64,000 nt of DNA from Arthrobacter sp. PM3 (GTDB lineage: Bacteria; Actinomycetota; Actinomycetes; Actinomycetales; Micrococcaceae), in assembly GCF_003352915.1 (NCBI RefSeq), contig NZ_CP022314.1, positions 531,397 through 595,396 on the forward strand, given 5' to 3'. Made by a program: the position numbers and the translations under genes. The notes under the pieces are model-generated. The model saw only the letters and a program-made list of their open reading frames with translations, did not search any database and had not been told where the DNA came from. This document shows, in pieces, positions 27,605-35,170 of the stretch. Numbering within the stretch: the first letter of the stretch is position 1; every line of letters begins with the position of its first letter.

Positions 27605-29320
27605 ATGGCAACTCAGTCCCGGTCCCTTCGGCGGGGCCTGCCGCGCGTGCCGGGCGGCGAACCCTGGCCGCCCGCGGGCGAGGCGCCCGCCCGCTTCGTT
27701 TCGGCCCCCGTTGCCGCACCCGCTGCCGCCGCTGCGGTTCCGCAGGAAACAGCAGCGGATACGACGGCGGTGTCCCCGCCGGCCGCTGCCGCGAAGGTTC
27801 CTGCCGCGACCGTTGCCGCGGTGGACGCCCCGACTCTGAACGCCTCCGCTCCTAACGCTGCCGCGGCGCCGCGGCAGCTTCGCCGCGGCCTGCCCCGGGT
27901 GCCGGGCGGCGAGCCGTGGCCGCCCGCCGGCACAGCTCCGGTATCGGTGGCGGCCCGTACCGGGGCTCCCGCCGCAACCGCAATGCCGACGGCGGCCGTG
28001 CCTGACTCACTCGTTCCAGCAGGTCCTGCTGGGACAGCAGCGCCGGAAGTGGCGCCGTCGGCCGTTGCTCCGGTCGCTGCATCCGCCACGCCCGCCGTAC
28101 CGGCATCGGGAGCCACGGCCCTTCGCCGCGGGCTCCCCCGCGTCCCCGGCGGGGAACCGTGGCCCCCGGCGGGCCTGGCTCCGGTGCGCGCCGCGGCCCC
28201 CGGCCCCGAACCCGCGGTGCAAGCCGAACCCGAACCCGCGGTGCAGGCCGGGCCCGAACCCGCTGTCCAAGAAATTGTTCCCGTCGCCAGCGCGGCGGAA
28301 ACCGTCACCGCGGTCGAGCCGAGTGTGCCTCTTCCCCCTGCCGCCCCGGCGCCGGCGGCATCGCCCGTCGCGGAACCATACGCCACTCAAGAGCCCGCGA
28401 TGCCGAAGGCCGAGGCCAAGCTGTACGGTTCACGCACCCTGGGCCAGTGGATCAAGCTGGTGGTGCTCATCGCGGCCGGCTCGGTGGCCGCCGCCGGCAT
28501 CCTGGTGCTCGCCGCCCGCGGTGTGACCACGCTGCCGGGGGTCCCGGAGTTCCTCAGCCGCTACCCCGGCGTGTACGACCTTCCGGCGGCGGCCGAGCCC
28601 GGCTTCCCGTGGTGGGCGCAGTGGGCGCACTTCTTCAACTTCTTCCTGATGGCGCTCATCATCCGCTCCGGCTACCAGGTGCGTACCCAGCAGAAGCCGC
28701 CGGCATACTGGACGCCGAAGCGCGGCGGCAAGAAGATCAGCATCAACCTGTGGCTGCACCAGTGCCTCGACATTCTGTGGCTGGTCAACGGGCTGATCTT
28801 TGTGGTGCTGCTGTTGGCCTCCGGCCGCTGGATGCGGCTCGTGCCGACAAGCTGGGAGGTGTTCCCGAATGCTCTCTCCGCGCTCCTGCAGTACATGACG
28901 CTCGACTGGCCCGTGGAGTCCGGCTGGACGAACTACAACAGCCTGCAGCAGCTCATGTACTTCATCGTGGTGTTCATCGCGGCCCCGCTAGCGGCGATTA
29001 CGGGTGTGCGGATGAGCGAGTTCTGGCCGAAGAACGCCAAAACGCTGAGCAGGATCTACCCGGTGGAGGTTGCACGCGCGATCCACTTCCCCACGATGTT
29101 GTTCTTCGTGCTGTTCATCCTCGTCCACGTGTTCCTGGTGTTCGCCACCGGTGCGCTGCGCAACCTGAACCACATGTTCGGCGGCTCCGACGAGGTGAAC
29201 TGGACCGGCTTCTGGCTCTTTGCGGCCGCCATCGCCGTCACGGCGGCCGCGTGGTACGCCGCCCGCCCGATCGTCCTCGCACCGATCGCGAAGCTATTCG
29301 GGCAGGTGAGCAGCCGGTAG
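27605..29320 (+). CDS. Cytochrome b561/FdnI-type membrane protein with repeat-bearing N-terminus
   Basis: 571 residues. Residues 1-270 are a low-complexity Ala/Pro region carrying three near-identical 18-residue motifs (8-25, 92-109, 173-190). From about 280 a b-type cytochrome domain follows, with helices near 283-303, 340-355, 385-405, 448-468, 495-515 and 535-555. Candidate haem ligands are H342, H385, H494 and H508. It resembles the gamma subunit of formate dehydrogenase (FdnI/cytochrome b561 superfamily). Being 2 nt behind etfA, it may pass electrons from ETF to menaquinone, in place of the usual ETF-quinone oxidoreductase, which is absent here. That role is inference. Confidence 0.8.
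   Translation: MATQSRSLRRGLPRVPGGEPWPPAGEAPARFVSAPVAAPAAAAAVPQETAADTTAVSPPAAAAKVPAATVAAVDAPTLNASAPNAAAAPRQLRRGLPRVPGGEPWPPAGTAPVSVAARTGAPAATAMPTAAVPDSLVPAGPAGTAAPEVAPSAVAPVAASATPAVPASGATALRRGLPRVPGGEPWPPAGLAPVRAAAPGPEPAVQAEPEPAVQAGPEPAVQEIVPVASAAETVTAVEPSVPLPPAAPAPAASPVAEPYATQEPAMPKAEAKLYGSRTLGQWIKLVVLIAAGSVAAAGILVLAARGVTTLPGVPEFLSRYPGVYDLPAAAEPGFPWWAQWAHFFNFFLMALIIRSGYQVRTQQKPPAYWTPKRGGKKISINLWLHQCLDILWLVNGLIFVVLLLASGRWMRLVPTSWEVFPNALSALLQYMTLDWPVESGWTNYNSLQQLMYFIVVFIAAPLAAITGVRMSEFWPKNAKTLSRIYPVEVARAIHFPTMLFFVLFILVHVFLVFATGALRNLNHMFGGSDEVNWTGFWLFAAAIAVTAAAWYAARPIVLAPIAKLFGQVSSR
27626..28174 (+). repeat. Three copies of an 18-residue motif in the cytochrome b N-terminus
   Basis: [18 protein letters not shown] is encoded at 27626-27679, 27878-27931 and 28121-28174, identical in all three as protein. 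The codons differ (for example CGG/CGC and GTG/GTC choices), so the protein motif and not the DNA is conserved. Spacers of about 63-66 residues are Ala/Pro/Val-rich and dissimilar. This pattern suggests selected binding motifs on a flexible tether. Confidence 0.8.
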
Positions 29321-29465
29321 GCCCATCGTGTCGGAGGGACTCCACGCCCGGGAGGCGTTTCGACCCTAGAGTGGGGTCGGCTTCCCGTGTCCCGATGGAG
29401 CCTCCGCGTGGAGCGTGTATCGGCCTGAGGTAGGCTCTCTCCATCATTGGCTAATTGGGGGGACC

Positions 29466-29786
29466 ATGAACAAGCGTATGAAAATCTGTGTTGCCGTCCT
29501 GGCGCTCACGCCGCTGCTGGCATTGGGAGTGTCTACCGCTTTCGGTTCGGCGGCTTCGGTTCCGGCTGCTACGTCTGCCGGCGGACCGGATCATCCCGAG
29601 TGCTACAACGAGACCAGACTCAACGACCCGAACGACTTCTGCTACCGGACGATCGGCCCGTGGAACAGCATCAAGTCCAGCGATGAAGAAGTCCGCGCCA
29701 TCATGTCCATTGATCGCATGGTTGAGGCAGGCAAAACTGTCCAAGAAATCCGGCGCTACTACCCGGAATACTCTCCTACTAAGTAG
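29466..29786 (+). CDS. Small secreted protein of unknown function
   Basis: 106 residues. A Sec signal peptide is clear: NKRMKICVAVLALTPLLALGVSTAFGSA. The mature part has two cysteines (PECYNETRLNDPNDFCYR) and an acidic helical C-terminus ending YYPEYSPTK. I recognise no family. A GGGGGG ribosome site lies 3 nt before the ATG. It is monocistronic; a weak 6-bp hairpin (29361-29379) separates it from the cytochrome gene. Confidence 0.65.
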   Translation: MNKRMKICVAVLALTPLLALGVSTAFGSAASVPAATSAGGPDHPECYNETRLNDPNDFCYRTIGPWNSIKSSDEEVRAIMSIDRMVEAGKTVQEIRRYYPEYSPTK

Positions 29787-29870
29787 GGCGACGTGAGCCC
29801 TCGGAATTGCCGGGCCGAGTGGGCTGAGGACCAGTCCTAAGCATTGGGGTACGAATGGGCCACGGTGCGC

Positions 29871-30398
29871 TCACCACCCCGCCGTGCCCGGGCCCCCCTT
29901 GAACGGGCCAACGATCTGCGAAGTGATCCAACCGCCGTAGAAGTCTCCCTCTTGGGAGGTCACCTGTTCGCCGTCGACTTCGCAGGAATCCATGTGGCGC
30001 GGGTACAGGGCCACCCGGGTGCTGAGCGCCTCGAAGCCGCGGGTGGGTTGCGGGTAGGTCCACCCGGCCCGGGGAACGGCGACTCCGCCGGCGACGACGT
30101 CGAAGTAATGGGCCTCCCCCTTGAACTCGCAGAAGGTGGTGCCCCCGACCGGGACGAGCACACCCGGAGGGAACGCGTCCAAGGGCAAGTAGTAGACGGG
30201 GGGATGACTGGTTTCCAGGACGCGCACTGCATCAGTGGTATCGGCAATCACCTGCCCACCAAGCCGCACGATGATCCGTTCGGATCGCGGCTCGACCTTC
30301 GGGGGCCGGGGATAGTCCCACACCGATTCCTGGCCTGCCGCGAGTTTGACGGGCCGGGGGCGCCGAAAGAAGCCAGAGAGACTGCGCTCAGGAGTCAT
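29871..30398 (-). CDS. DUF427 family protein
   Basis: 175 residues from ATG 30398. The DUF427 core is visible in SHPPVYYLPLDAFPPGVL, FCEFKGEAHYFDVV and the C-terminal FYGGWITSQIVGPFKGGPGTAGW. The family is a small beta-fold with no assigned function, common in actinobacteria and fungi. It is divergent from the phospholipase D-like gene with a 111-bp gap. Confidence 0.85.
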   Translation of the reverse strand: MTPERSLSGFFRRPRPVKLAAGQESVWDYPRPPKVEPRSERIIVRLGGQVIADTTDAVRVLETSHPPVYYLPLDAFPPGVLVPVGGTTFCEFKGEAHYFDVVAGGVAVPRAGWTYPQPTRGFEALSTRVALYPRHMDSCEVDGEQVTSQEGDFYGGWITSQIVGPFKGGPGTAGW

Positions 30399-30509
30399 GT
30401 TTCCATGCTCCCACTTCGGCCGGGAGGATCGGTCCGCACATTCGTAGGCTATTTTGGAGACCGGACACCGGCGGTCTGGCCCCGGGTCCCGGCCCGAAAG
30501 AAGGATTGA

Positions 30510-32117
30510 GTGGACAGTGAAGCTGGCACGTGGTTCCTGAGCCGCGCTGAGCGGGGAAACCTTGCTACGGACGTGCACGCGGGCGGTGCCGGGTCGCTGT
30601 CGTGGTCGGAGGGCAACCTCGTGCGGCCCCTGATTCATGGCGCGGCCTACTTCGCCCGGCTTCACGAGGAACTGACGGACCTGCAGGCGGGAGACCGGGT
30701 GTGGTTCACGGACTGGCGTGGCGACGCCGATGAGCGGCTGCTGCCGGATGGACCGTCGATTGGCGACGTGCTCGCCGGGTTGGCCCGCGCGGGAGTGGAA
30801 GTGCGGGGCCTGGTCTGGAGATCCCATGGTCAGCGCGTATCCGCCCCGATCAGCGGCCGGTCCAACCAGCGCTTGGGCCGTGAAATCAACGACGCCGGCG
30901 GAGAGGTGCTGCTGGATCAGCGGGTACGAATGTTCGGCTCCCATCACCAGAAGATGGTTGTCATCCGCCGTCGTGACAATCCCTCGCGGGACGTCGCGTT
31001 CGTTGGCGGGATCGACCTCTCCCACAGCCGCCGGGACGACGCCGACCACGCCGGAGACCCGCAGGCGGTGGACATGGATCCCCGCTACGGGAAGCGGCCG
31101 CCGTGGCACGACGCCGCCCTCGAGCTGCGGGGTCCCGTGGTGGCGGATGTGCTGGCCGTGTTCGCCGAGCGGTGGAACGACCCCCATCCCCTGGACCGGC
31201 GCACCCCGTACCGGATGCTGCTGCAGCGCCTCGCCCGCATGCCCCGGCACCCCAAGCCGCTGCCCACTGCCGTGCCGCCGCCCCCGCCGGCGGGACCGCA
31301 CGCCGTGCAACTGCTGCGCACCTACGGAGTGAAGCGCCCGCCGTTTCCGTTCGCGCCCCGCGGCGAGCGCAGCGTCGCGCGCGCTTACGCGAAAGCCTTC
31401 GCCCGCGCCCGTTCGCTGATCTACATCGAGGACCAGTATTTGTGGTCGACCGAGGTTGCCGCGGGAATTGCGGACGCACTCGAGCGGAATCCCGAACTGA
31501 ACGTGATCGCCGTCGTGCCCCGCTATCCCGATTCCGACGGCCCCATCGCCGGGCCGGCCAGCCGGATCGGGCAGCTGCGTGCCCTCAGAATGCTGCGCCG
31601 GGTGGCGCCGGACAGGGTCGGCGTGTTCGACCTCGAGAATAAAGCCGGAACGCCGATCTACGTCCACGCCAAAATCTGCGTCATCGACGACATCTGGTTT
31701 ACCTGCGGCTCGGACAACTTCAACCGCCGGTCCTGGACCACCGACAGCGAGCTCACCTGCGCCGTGCTGGACACCAGTGCGGCTAACCCGGAGCGGCCAG
31801 GCGCCGGGCCGGACGCGTCCCGGTCGCTGGCGCGCGGGCTCCGGCGGCAACTCTGGGCGGAACACCTGGGCGTGGATCCGAATGATCCCCGGCTCCAGGA
31901 CCCGGCAGCCGGGCTCCAGCTGTGGAAGACCACCGCCGACGCCCTCGACCACTGGCACGCAAGCGGCAACCGCTCGGCCCGCCCCGCTGGGCACGTCCGC
32001 CACCACACTCCGGAACCCGTGCCGTCCATCCAGCGGCTCTGGGCGGATCCGATCCGGCGCCTCATCGTGGACCCGGACGGCCGCCCCCGCAGGCTGCGCG
32101 GCACCGACCGGTTCTAG
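30510..32117 (+). CDS. Phospholipase D-like protein (cardiolipin synthase/PLD superfamily)
   Basis: 535 residues from GTG 30510 with AAGGA upstream. The second HKD motif is complete: H386, K388, D393 in HAKICVIDD, followed by GSDNFNRRS. The first, SHHQKMVVIRRRDN, has H146 and K148 but R153 where Asp is expected, with D156 nearby. No signal peptide or membrane segment is evident. A proline-rich linker (about 247-263) joins the halves. It may hydrolyse or transfer phosphatidyl groups, or act on another phosphodiester. Its stop overlaps that of the convergent SRPBCC gene. Confidence 0.83.
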   Translation: MDSEAGTWFLSRAERGNLATDVHAGGAGSLSWSEGNLVRPLIHGAAYFARLHEELTDLQAGDRVWFTDWRGDADERLLPDGPSIGDVLAGLARAGVEVRGLVWRSHGQRVSAPISGRSNQRLGREINDAGGEVLLDQRVRMFGSHHQKMVVIRRRDNPSRDVAFVGGIDLSHSRRDDADHAGDPQAVDMDPRYGKRPPWHDAALELRGPVVADVLAVFAERWNDPHPLDRRTPYRMLLQRLARMPRHPKPLPTAVPPPPPAGPHAVQLLRTYGVKRPPFPFAPRGERSVARAYAKAFARARSLIYIEDQYLWSTEVAAGIADALERNPELNVIAVVPRYPDSDGPIAGPASRIGQLRALRMLRRVAPDRVGVFDLENKAGTPIYVHAKICVIDDIWFTCGSDNFNRRSWTTDSELTCAVLDTSAANPERPGAGPDASRSLARGLRRQLWAEHLGVDPNDPRLQDPAAGLQLWKTTADALDHWHASGNRSARPAGHVRHHTPEPVPSIQRLWADPIRRLIVDPDGRPRRLRGTDRF

Positions 32118-32650
32118 GCCAGCGAGCATGGTGCGGTGAGGTCTGCGGCCAGCTGCAGGTAGGCGGGATGGAGTTCCTGCCACCGTACCAGCGCGTCACA
32201 GCGCTCACTGCCGGCGAGGTAGGCCGCGAGATCCTCGACGTGGATCTGGTCCCCCGCCCCGTAGGCGGCGATTTGCCCCAGGGGCATGCCGCGGTCCTCG
32301 ATGACCAAGACGGTTTGTTCCCCGGCGGAGTTCAGCGTCACCTCGAAGACGCCGTCCGGTTCGTCCGGGGACGTGGTCAGCAACAGCAGCCGCTGCGGGG
32401 CCCGGCACACGTCCACGTGGCACGTGCCTTCCCATCCGCTGGCGAAGAAGTGTGCGCGGAAGTCACCGCGTTCGCGGAGGTCGCCGTCGACTACGCCGAG
32501 CCAGCGGGCGAGCCGGCCGGGATCGGTGAGGGCTGACCACAGGTCCTCGGCATCGGCGTCGAACCGATGTTCAAGTCGCACGACGCCCTTGCCGTTCTCT
32601 GCTCGCAATGAGCCCAGTACGTGCAGGCTCCCGGGTGAGTTGGTGGTCAT
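32114..32650 (-). CDS. SRPBCC/AHSA1-type protein
   Basis: 178 residues from ATG 32650 with GAAGGAG upstream. The START-like signature is VVRLEHRFDADAEDLWSALTDPGRLARWLGVVDGDL. The helix AYLQLAADL ends the fold. The function is unknown. It runs with the SnoaL-like gene behind a truncated sigma factor remnant on the same strand. The last codon shares the CTAG at 32114-32117 with the phospholipase D-like gene, so both genes stop on overlapping TAGs. Confidence 0.8.
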   Translation of the reverse strand: MTTNSPGSLHVLGSLRAENGKGVVRLEHRFDADAEDLWSALTDPGRLARWLGVVDGDLRERGDFRAHFFASGWEGTCHVDVCRAPQRLLLLTTSPDEPDGVFEVTLNSAGEQTVLVIEDRGMPLGQIAAYGAGDQIHVEDLAAYLAGSERCDALVRWQELHPAYLQLAADLTAPCSLA

Positions 32651-32696
32651 GGGTGCTCCTTCGGTCACGCTTACTGCGTTCGGTCTCGGACTATGT

Positions 32697-33074
32697 TCAG
32701 GGCCTCATGGAGTTCAAGGCCGCATTGACGGGGGCGAAGGCGACGCGATCCAGAACAAGTTCAATCTCGCGGATCTTGCCTGAGCTGATGCTGAGCAGCT
32801 CGATGCACCTCACTGAACCGGCAGGGGTGTCGGTGACAAAGTCGTACACAACGCAGGCACGGTCCTGCACGGTGAAGATCTCCCGGATCTCGTTGCGGAC
32901 CAACACCGGCAGAAGGCGGTTGAGTGCCGCGGTCCACCCGGCCATGTCGAGACTCGCGCCGGCGAACGTGGCCGCCAGATCCTCGGCGAGCAGGTTTTCA
33001 ACGGCGTCCAAATCGTGCGAGCCAACGGCCTCGATGTAGGAGCGTGCGATCCCTTCGACACTGTAGTCCGGCAT
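32697..33074 (-). CDS. SnoaL-like/NTF2-superfamily protein
   Basis: 125 residues with the NTF2-like start (VEGIARSYIEAVGSHDLDAVENLLAEDLAATF) and alternating strands to LVLDRVAFAP. This fold includes isomerases, ligand-binding proteins and sensor domains of ECF41 sigma factors. AAGGG lies upstream of the ATG at 33074. It may form an operon with the SRPBCC gene 46 nt downstream. Confidence 0.8.
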   Translation of the reverse strand: MPDYSVEGIARSYIEAVGSHDLDAVENLLAEDLAATFAGASLDMAGWTAALNRLLPVLVRNEIREIFTVQDRACVVYDFVTDTPAGSVRCIELLSISSGKIREIELVLDRVAFAPVNAALNSMRP

Positions 33075-33242
33075 GCGAGATCCCTTCTTGAGCGGCGGAC
33101 GGTCTGTCCCGGAACCCTGGGCAAACCGGGACCGTGCGCGTGGTCACAGTTCCCAGAGCCTAGCGGCCCGGGACTGCGTCCGGAAGCCCGCGCCCGGATT
33201 CGAACGACACCGGGCGCCCTTCCAGCGGACATGGCATCCAGC

Positions 33243-33974
33243 TCACGGAGCCAGCCGGTCGCGGCGGCGCGTGAGCTCAGCGGCCTCGGCCGAGTTGCCC
33301 GCCAGCCCGATGGCCTTGTCATAAGCCACCCGGGACTCCGGGAAACGGCCGAGCCTCCGCAGCAGGTCGGCGCGGGTGGCGCGGTAGGCGTGATACCCGG
33401 CCAGGTCGAGTTCGAGGCGGTCGACGGCGGCGAGCGCCACCTCCGGCCCGTCCAGCTCGGCGACGGCGATGGCCCGGTTGAGCGCGACGACCGGTAACGG
33501 GTCGAGGCTAACCAGCTGGTCGTAGAGGGCGACGACCTGTGACCAGTCGGTGTCGCGGATGTCGCTGGCAGAGGTGTGAACGGCATTGATCGCCGCGAGG
33601 ATCTGGTAGCGGCCCGGCTTCATTCCGGACGCCAGCCGTTCCCGCACCAGGCGGTGGCCTTCGGCGATCAGCACCGCATCCCACGATCCCCGGTCCTGTT
33701 CATCCAGGGTGACGAGGCCACCGCCTGCCGAAATCCGGGCGGCACGGTGGGCCTCCGTGAGGAGCATCAGGGCCAGCAGTCCGGCCACCTCGCCGTCGTC
33801 CGGCATGAGGGCGCGGAGCAGCCGGGTGAGCCGGATGGCCTCGGCGGTGAGGTCGGCGCGGACCGGGTCCGTGCCAGGGCCGGTCGCCAGATAGCCCTCA
33901 TTGAAAATCAGGTAGAGCACGGCGAGCACGCCGGAGATCTGGGCCTCCCACCAGCGCTTTCCGGGGCTTATCAT
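33243..33974 (-). pseudogene. 5'-truncated ECF42-type sigma factor (C-terminal DUF6596/TPR domain only)
   Basis: 243 residues matching the C-terminal domain of ECF42-like sigma factors: GVLAVLYLIFNEGYLATG, LTAEAIRLTRLLRALMPDD, GLLALMLLTEAHRAARI, RYQILAAINAVHTSA and RAIAVAELDGPEVALAAVD. A complete protein is about 400 residues and starts with sigma-2 and sigma-4 domains. Here the homology begins within 15 residues of the only ATG, and the upstream 75 bp carry no sigma sequence before the HAD gene starts. So the DNA-binding half is missing, and the usual DGPF/YCII partner gene is not next to it. It is a remnant or a free-standing C-domain. Confidence 0.75.
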
Positions 33975-34049
33975 CCCTATGGAGCGGGTCGGATTCGGCC
34001 CGGCTCGCCGCGGACACCCCGCCCGCCCTCAACGTAAGGTGGTCCAGCA

Positions 34050-34769
34050 GTGGCAACAGGCTCAAAATCCGTGAAGAAGCGCGGCGTGCTTTTCGACGTC
34101 GACGGGACACTGATTGACTCAAGCTATTTCCATGCCCTGGCGTGGTGGCAGGCGTTCCGGCGGGAGGGCCTGGACATCCAGGTCTCCGCCATCCACCGCT
34201 GCGTGGGTATGGGCGGCGACAAGCTCATCGAACATCTGGTGCCCGGGTGCGCCGAGGACGTGCAGGAAGACCTGAAATCCGCGCACGGGGCCGTGTTCTC
34301 CACATTCTGGCCGTCCCTGCGGCCCTTCGACGCTGCGCGGGACCTGCTTGCCGCGTGCTCCGGCGCCGGGCTGGCCGTGGGGTTGGCATCGTCAGCGCAG
34401 GCGCGCGACCTGGACGTCAGCCGCCGCCTCCTGGACGCCGGCACGTCCATCGATGCCTGGACCAGCTCCAACGACGCCGAGGAAAGCAAGCCCGCCCCGG
34501 ATATTCTCCTTGCCTGCCTGGAGAAGCTTGACCTCAGCCCGGAGGACGTCGTCTTTGTTGGCGATGCCGTCTGGGATGTAAAGGCGGCCGCGGCCATCGG
34601 CGTTCCCGCCATCGCGCTCACTTGCGGCGGAATCAGCGAAGCCGAACTGCGCGAAGCCGGTGCCGCAGAGGTGTACGAGAACCCGCGGCACCTCTTGGAG
34701 AACTTTCCGGACAGCGCGCTCGGAAAGCTGAGTTCCCGGGAGTCTGCCGTCCGGCCCCCGGGCTTCTAA
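34050..34769 (+). CDS. HAD-superfamily hydrolase (phosphoglycolate phosphatase-like)
   Basis: 239 residues. Motif I is GVLFDVDGTLIDS (nucleophile Asp and the +2 Asp), motif II GLASSAQ, motif III K in EESKPAPDI, and motif IV FVGDAVWDVKAA. A helical cap lies between motifs I and II. It is a small-molecule phosphatase, substrate unknown. It starts at GTG 34050, with AAGG 11 nt upstream, and lies divergent from the truncated sigma gene. Confidence 0.88.
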   Translation: MATGSKSVKKRGVLFDVDGTLIDSSYFHALAWWQAFRREGLDIQVSAIHRCVGMGGDKLIEHLVPGCAEDVQEDLKSAHGAVFSTFWPSLRPFDAARDLLAACSGAGLAVGLASSAQARDLDVSRRLLDAGTSIDAWTSSNDAEESKPAPDILLACLEKLDLSPEDVVFVGDAVWDVKAAAAIGVPAIALTCGGISEAELREAGAAEVYENPRHLLENFPDSALGKLSSRESAVRPPGF

Positions 34770-34773
34770 GCGG

Positions 34774-35079
34774 TCAGCCCGCGCCCTGGCCCTCGCGGGC
34801 CGTCTCCTCCAGAATCCTGGCGGTCGGCGCCGCCGTCATCAGCTGGCCCAGTACCTCGGGTTTGTCCCACACCTCGCTGCGCAGCCGTTCCAGGAAGACA
34901 GTTGCGGCGTCCTTGGTGTCGAAGTCAAGGAGCACGGCCACGCTGTTCTGCTCCTCTGTATCGCGGAACAGGCGGACGGACCGGGCGCCTGAGGCGGCGC
35001 GGCCCGCGGGATCGGTGTCGAAGACTTTCTTGAAGGCCTCGTAGTCCCGGACCGGGTAGCTAATCTGCAGGGTGAACAT
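34774..35079 (-). CDS. Small dimeric alpha/beta-barrel (ABM-like) protein
   Basis: 101 residues. MFTLQISYPVRDYEAFKKVFDTDP, SVRLFRDTEEQNSVAVLLDFD and AATVFLERLRSEVW outline the ferredoxin-like beta-alpha-beta fold of the antibiotic biosynthesis monooxygenase superfamily. No active-site residues are diagnostic. A GGAAAGGA ribosome site lies upstream of ATG 35079. It converges with the HAD gene with a 4-nt gap. Confidence 0.65.
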   Translation of the reverse strand: MFTLQISYPVRDYEAFKKVFDTDPAGRAASGARSVRLFRDTEEQNSVAVLLDFDTKDAATVFLERLRSEVWDKPEVLGQLMTAAPTARILEETAREGQGAG

Positions 35080-35170
35080 CGTCGTTCCTTTCCCTCGGAC
35101 CTATTTCAGGGACCACGATAGGCCGTCCGGCGTCAGCCCGGTAGGGCCGGAAGGGTGCTCTCCGCCCCGT

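Noticed and set aside
27626..28174. CRISPR-like or minisatellite DNA repeats
   Set aside because: Copies differ at synonymous positions and lie in frame inside a coding region; this is a protein-level repeat.
30399..32183. Long 5' extension of the DUF427 frame
   Set aside because: The extension is antisense to the phospholipase D-like gene and shows no homology; the DUF427 protein fits a start at 30398.
33191..33216. ATTCGAAC loop in a CGCCCGG/CCGGGCG stem resembling a tRNA T-arm
   Set aside because: The loop is 12 nt and no acceptor, D or anticodon arm can be built around it, nor a CCA-like end. It is more likely a terminator-like hairpin behind the sigma factor remnant.
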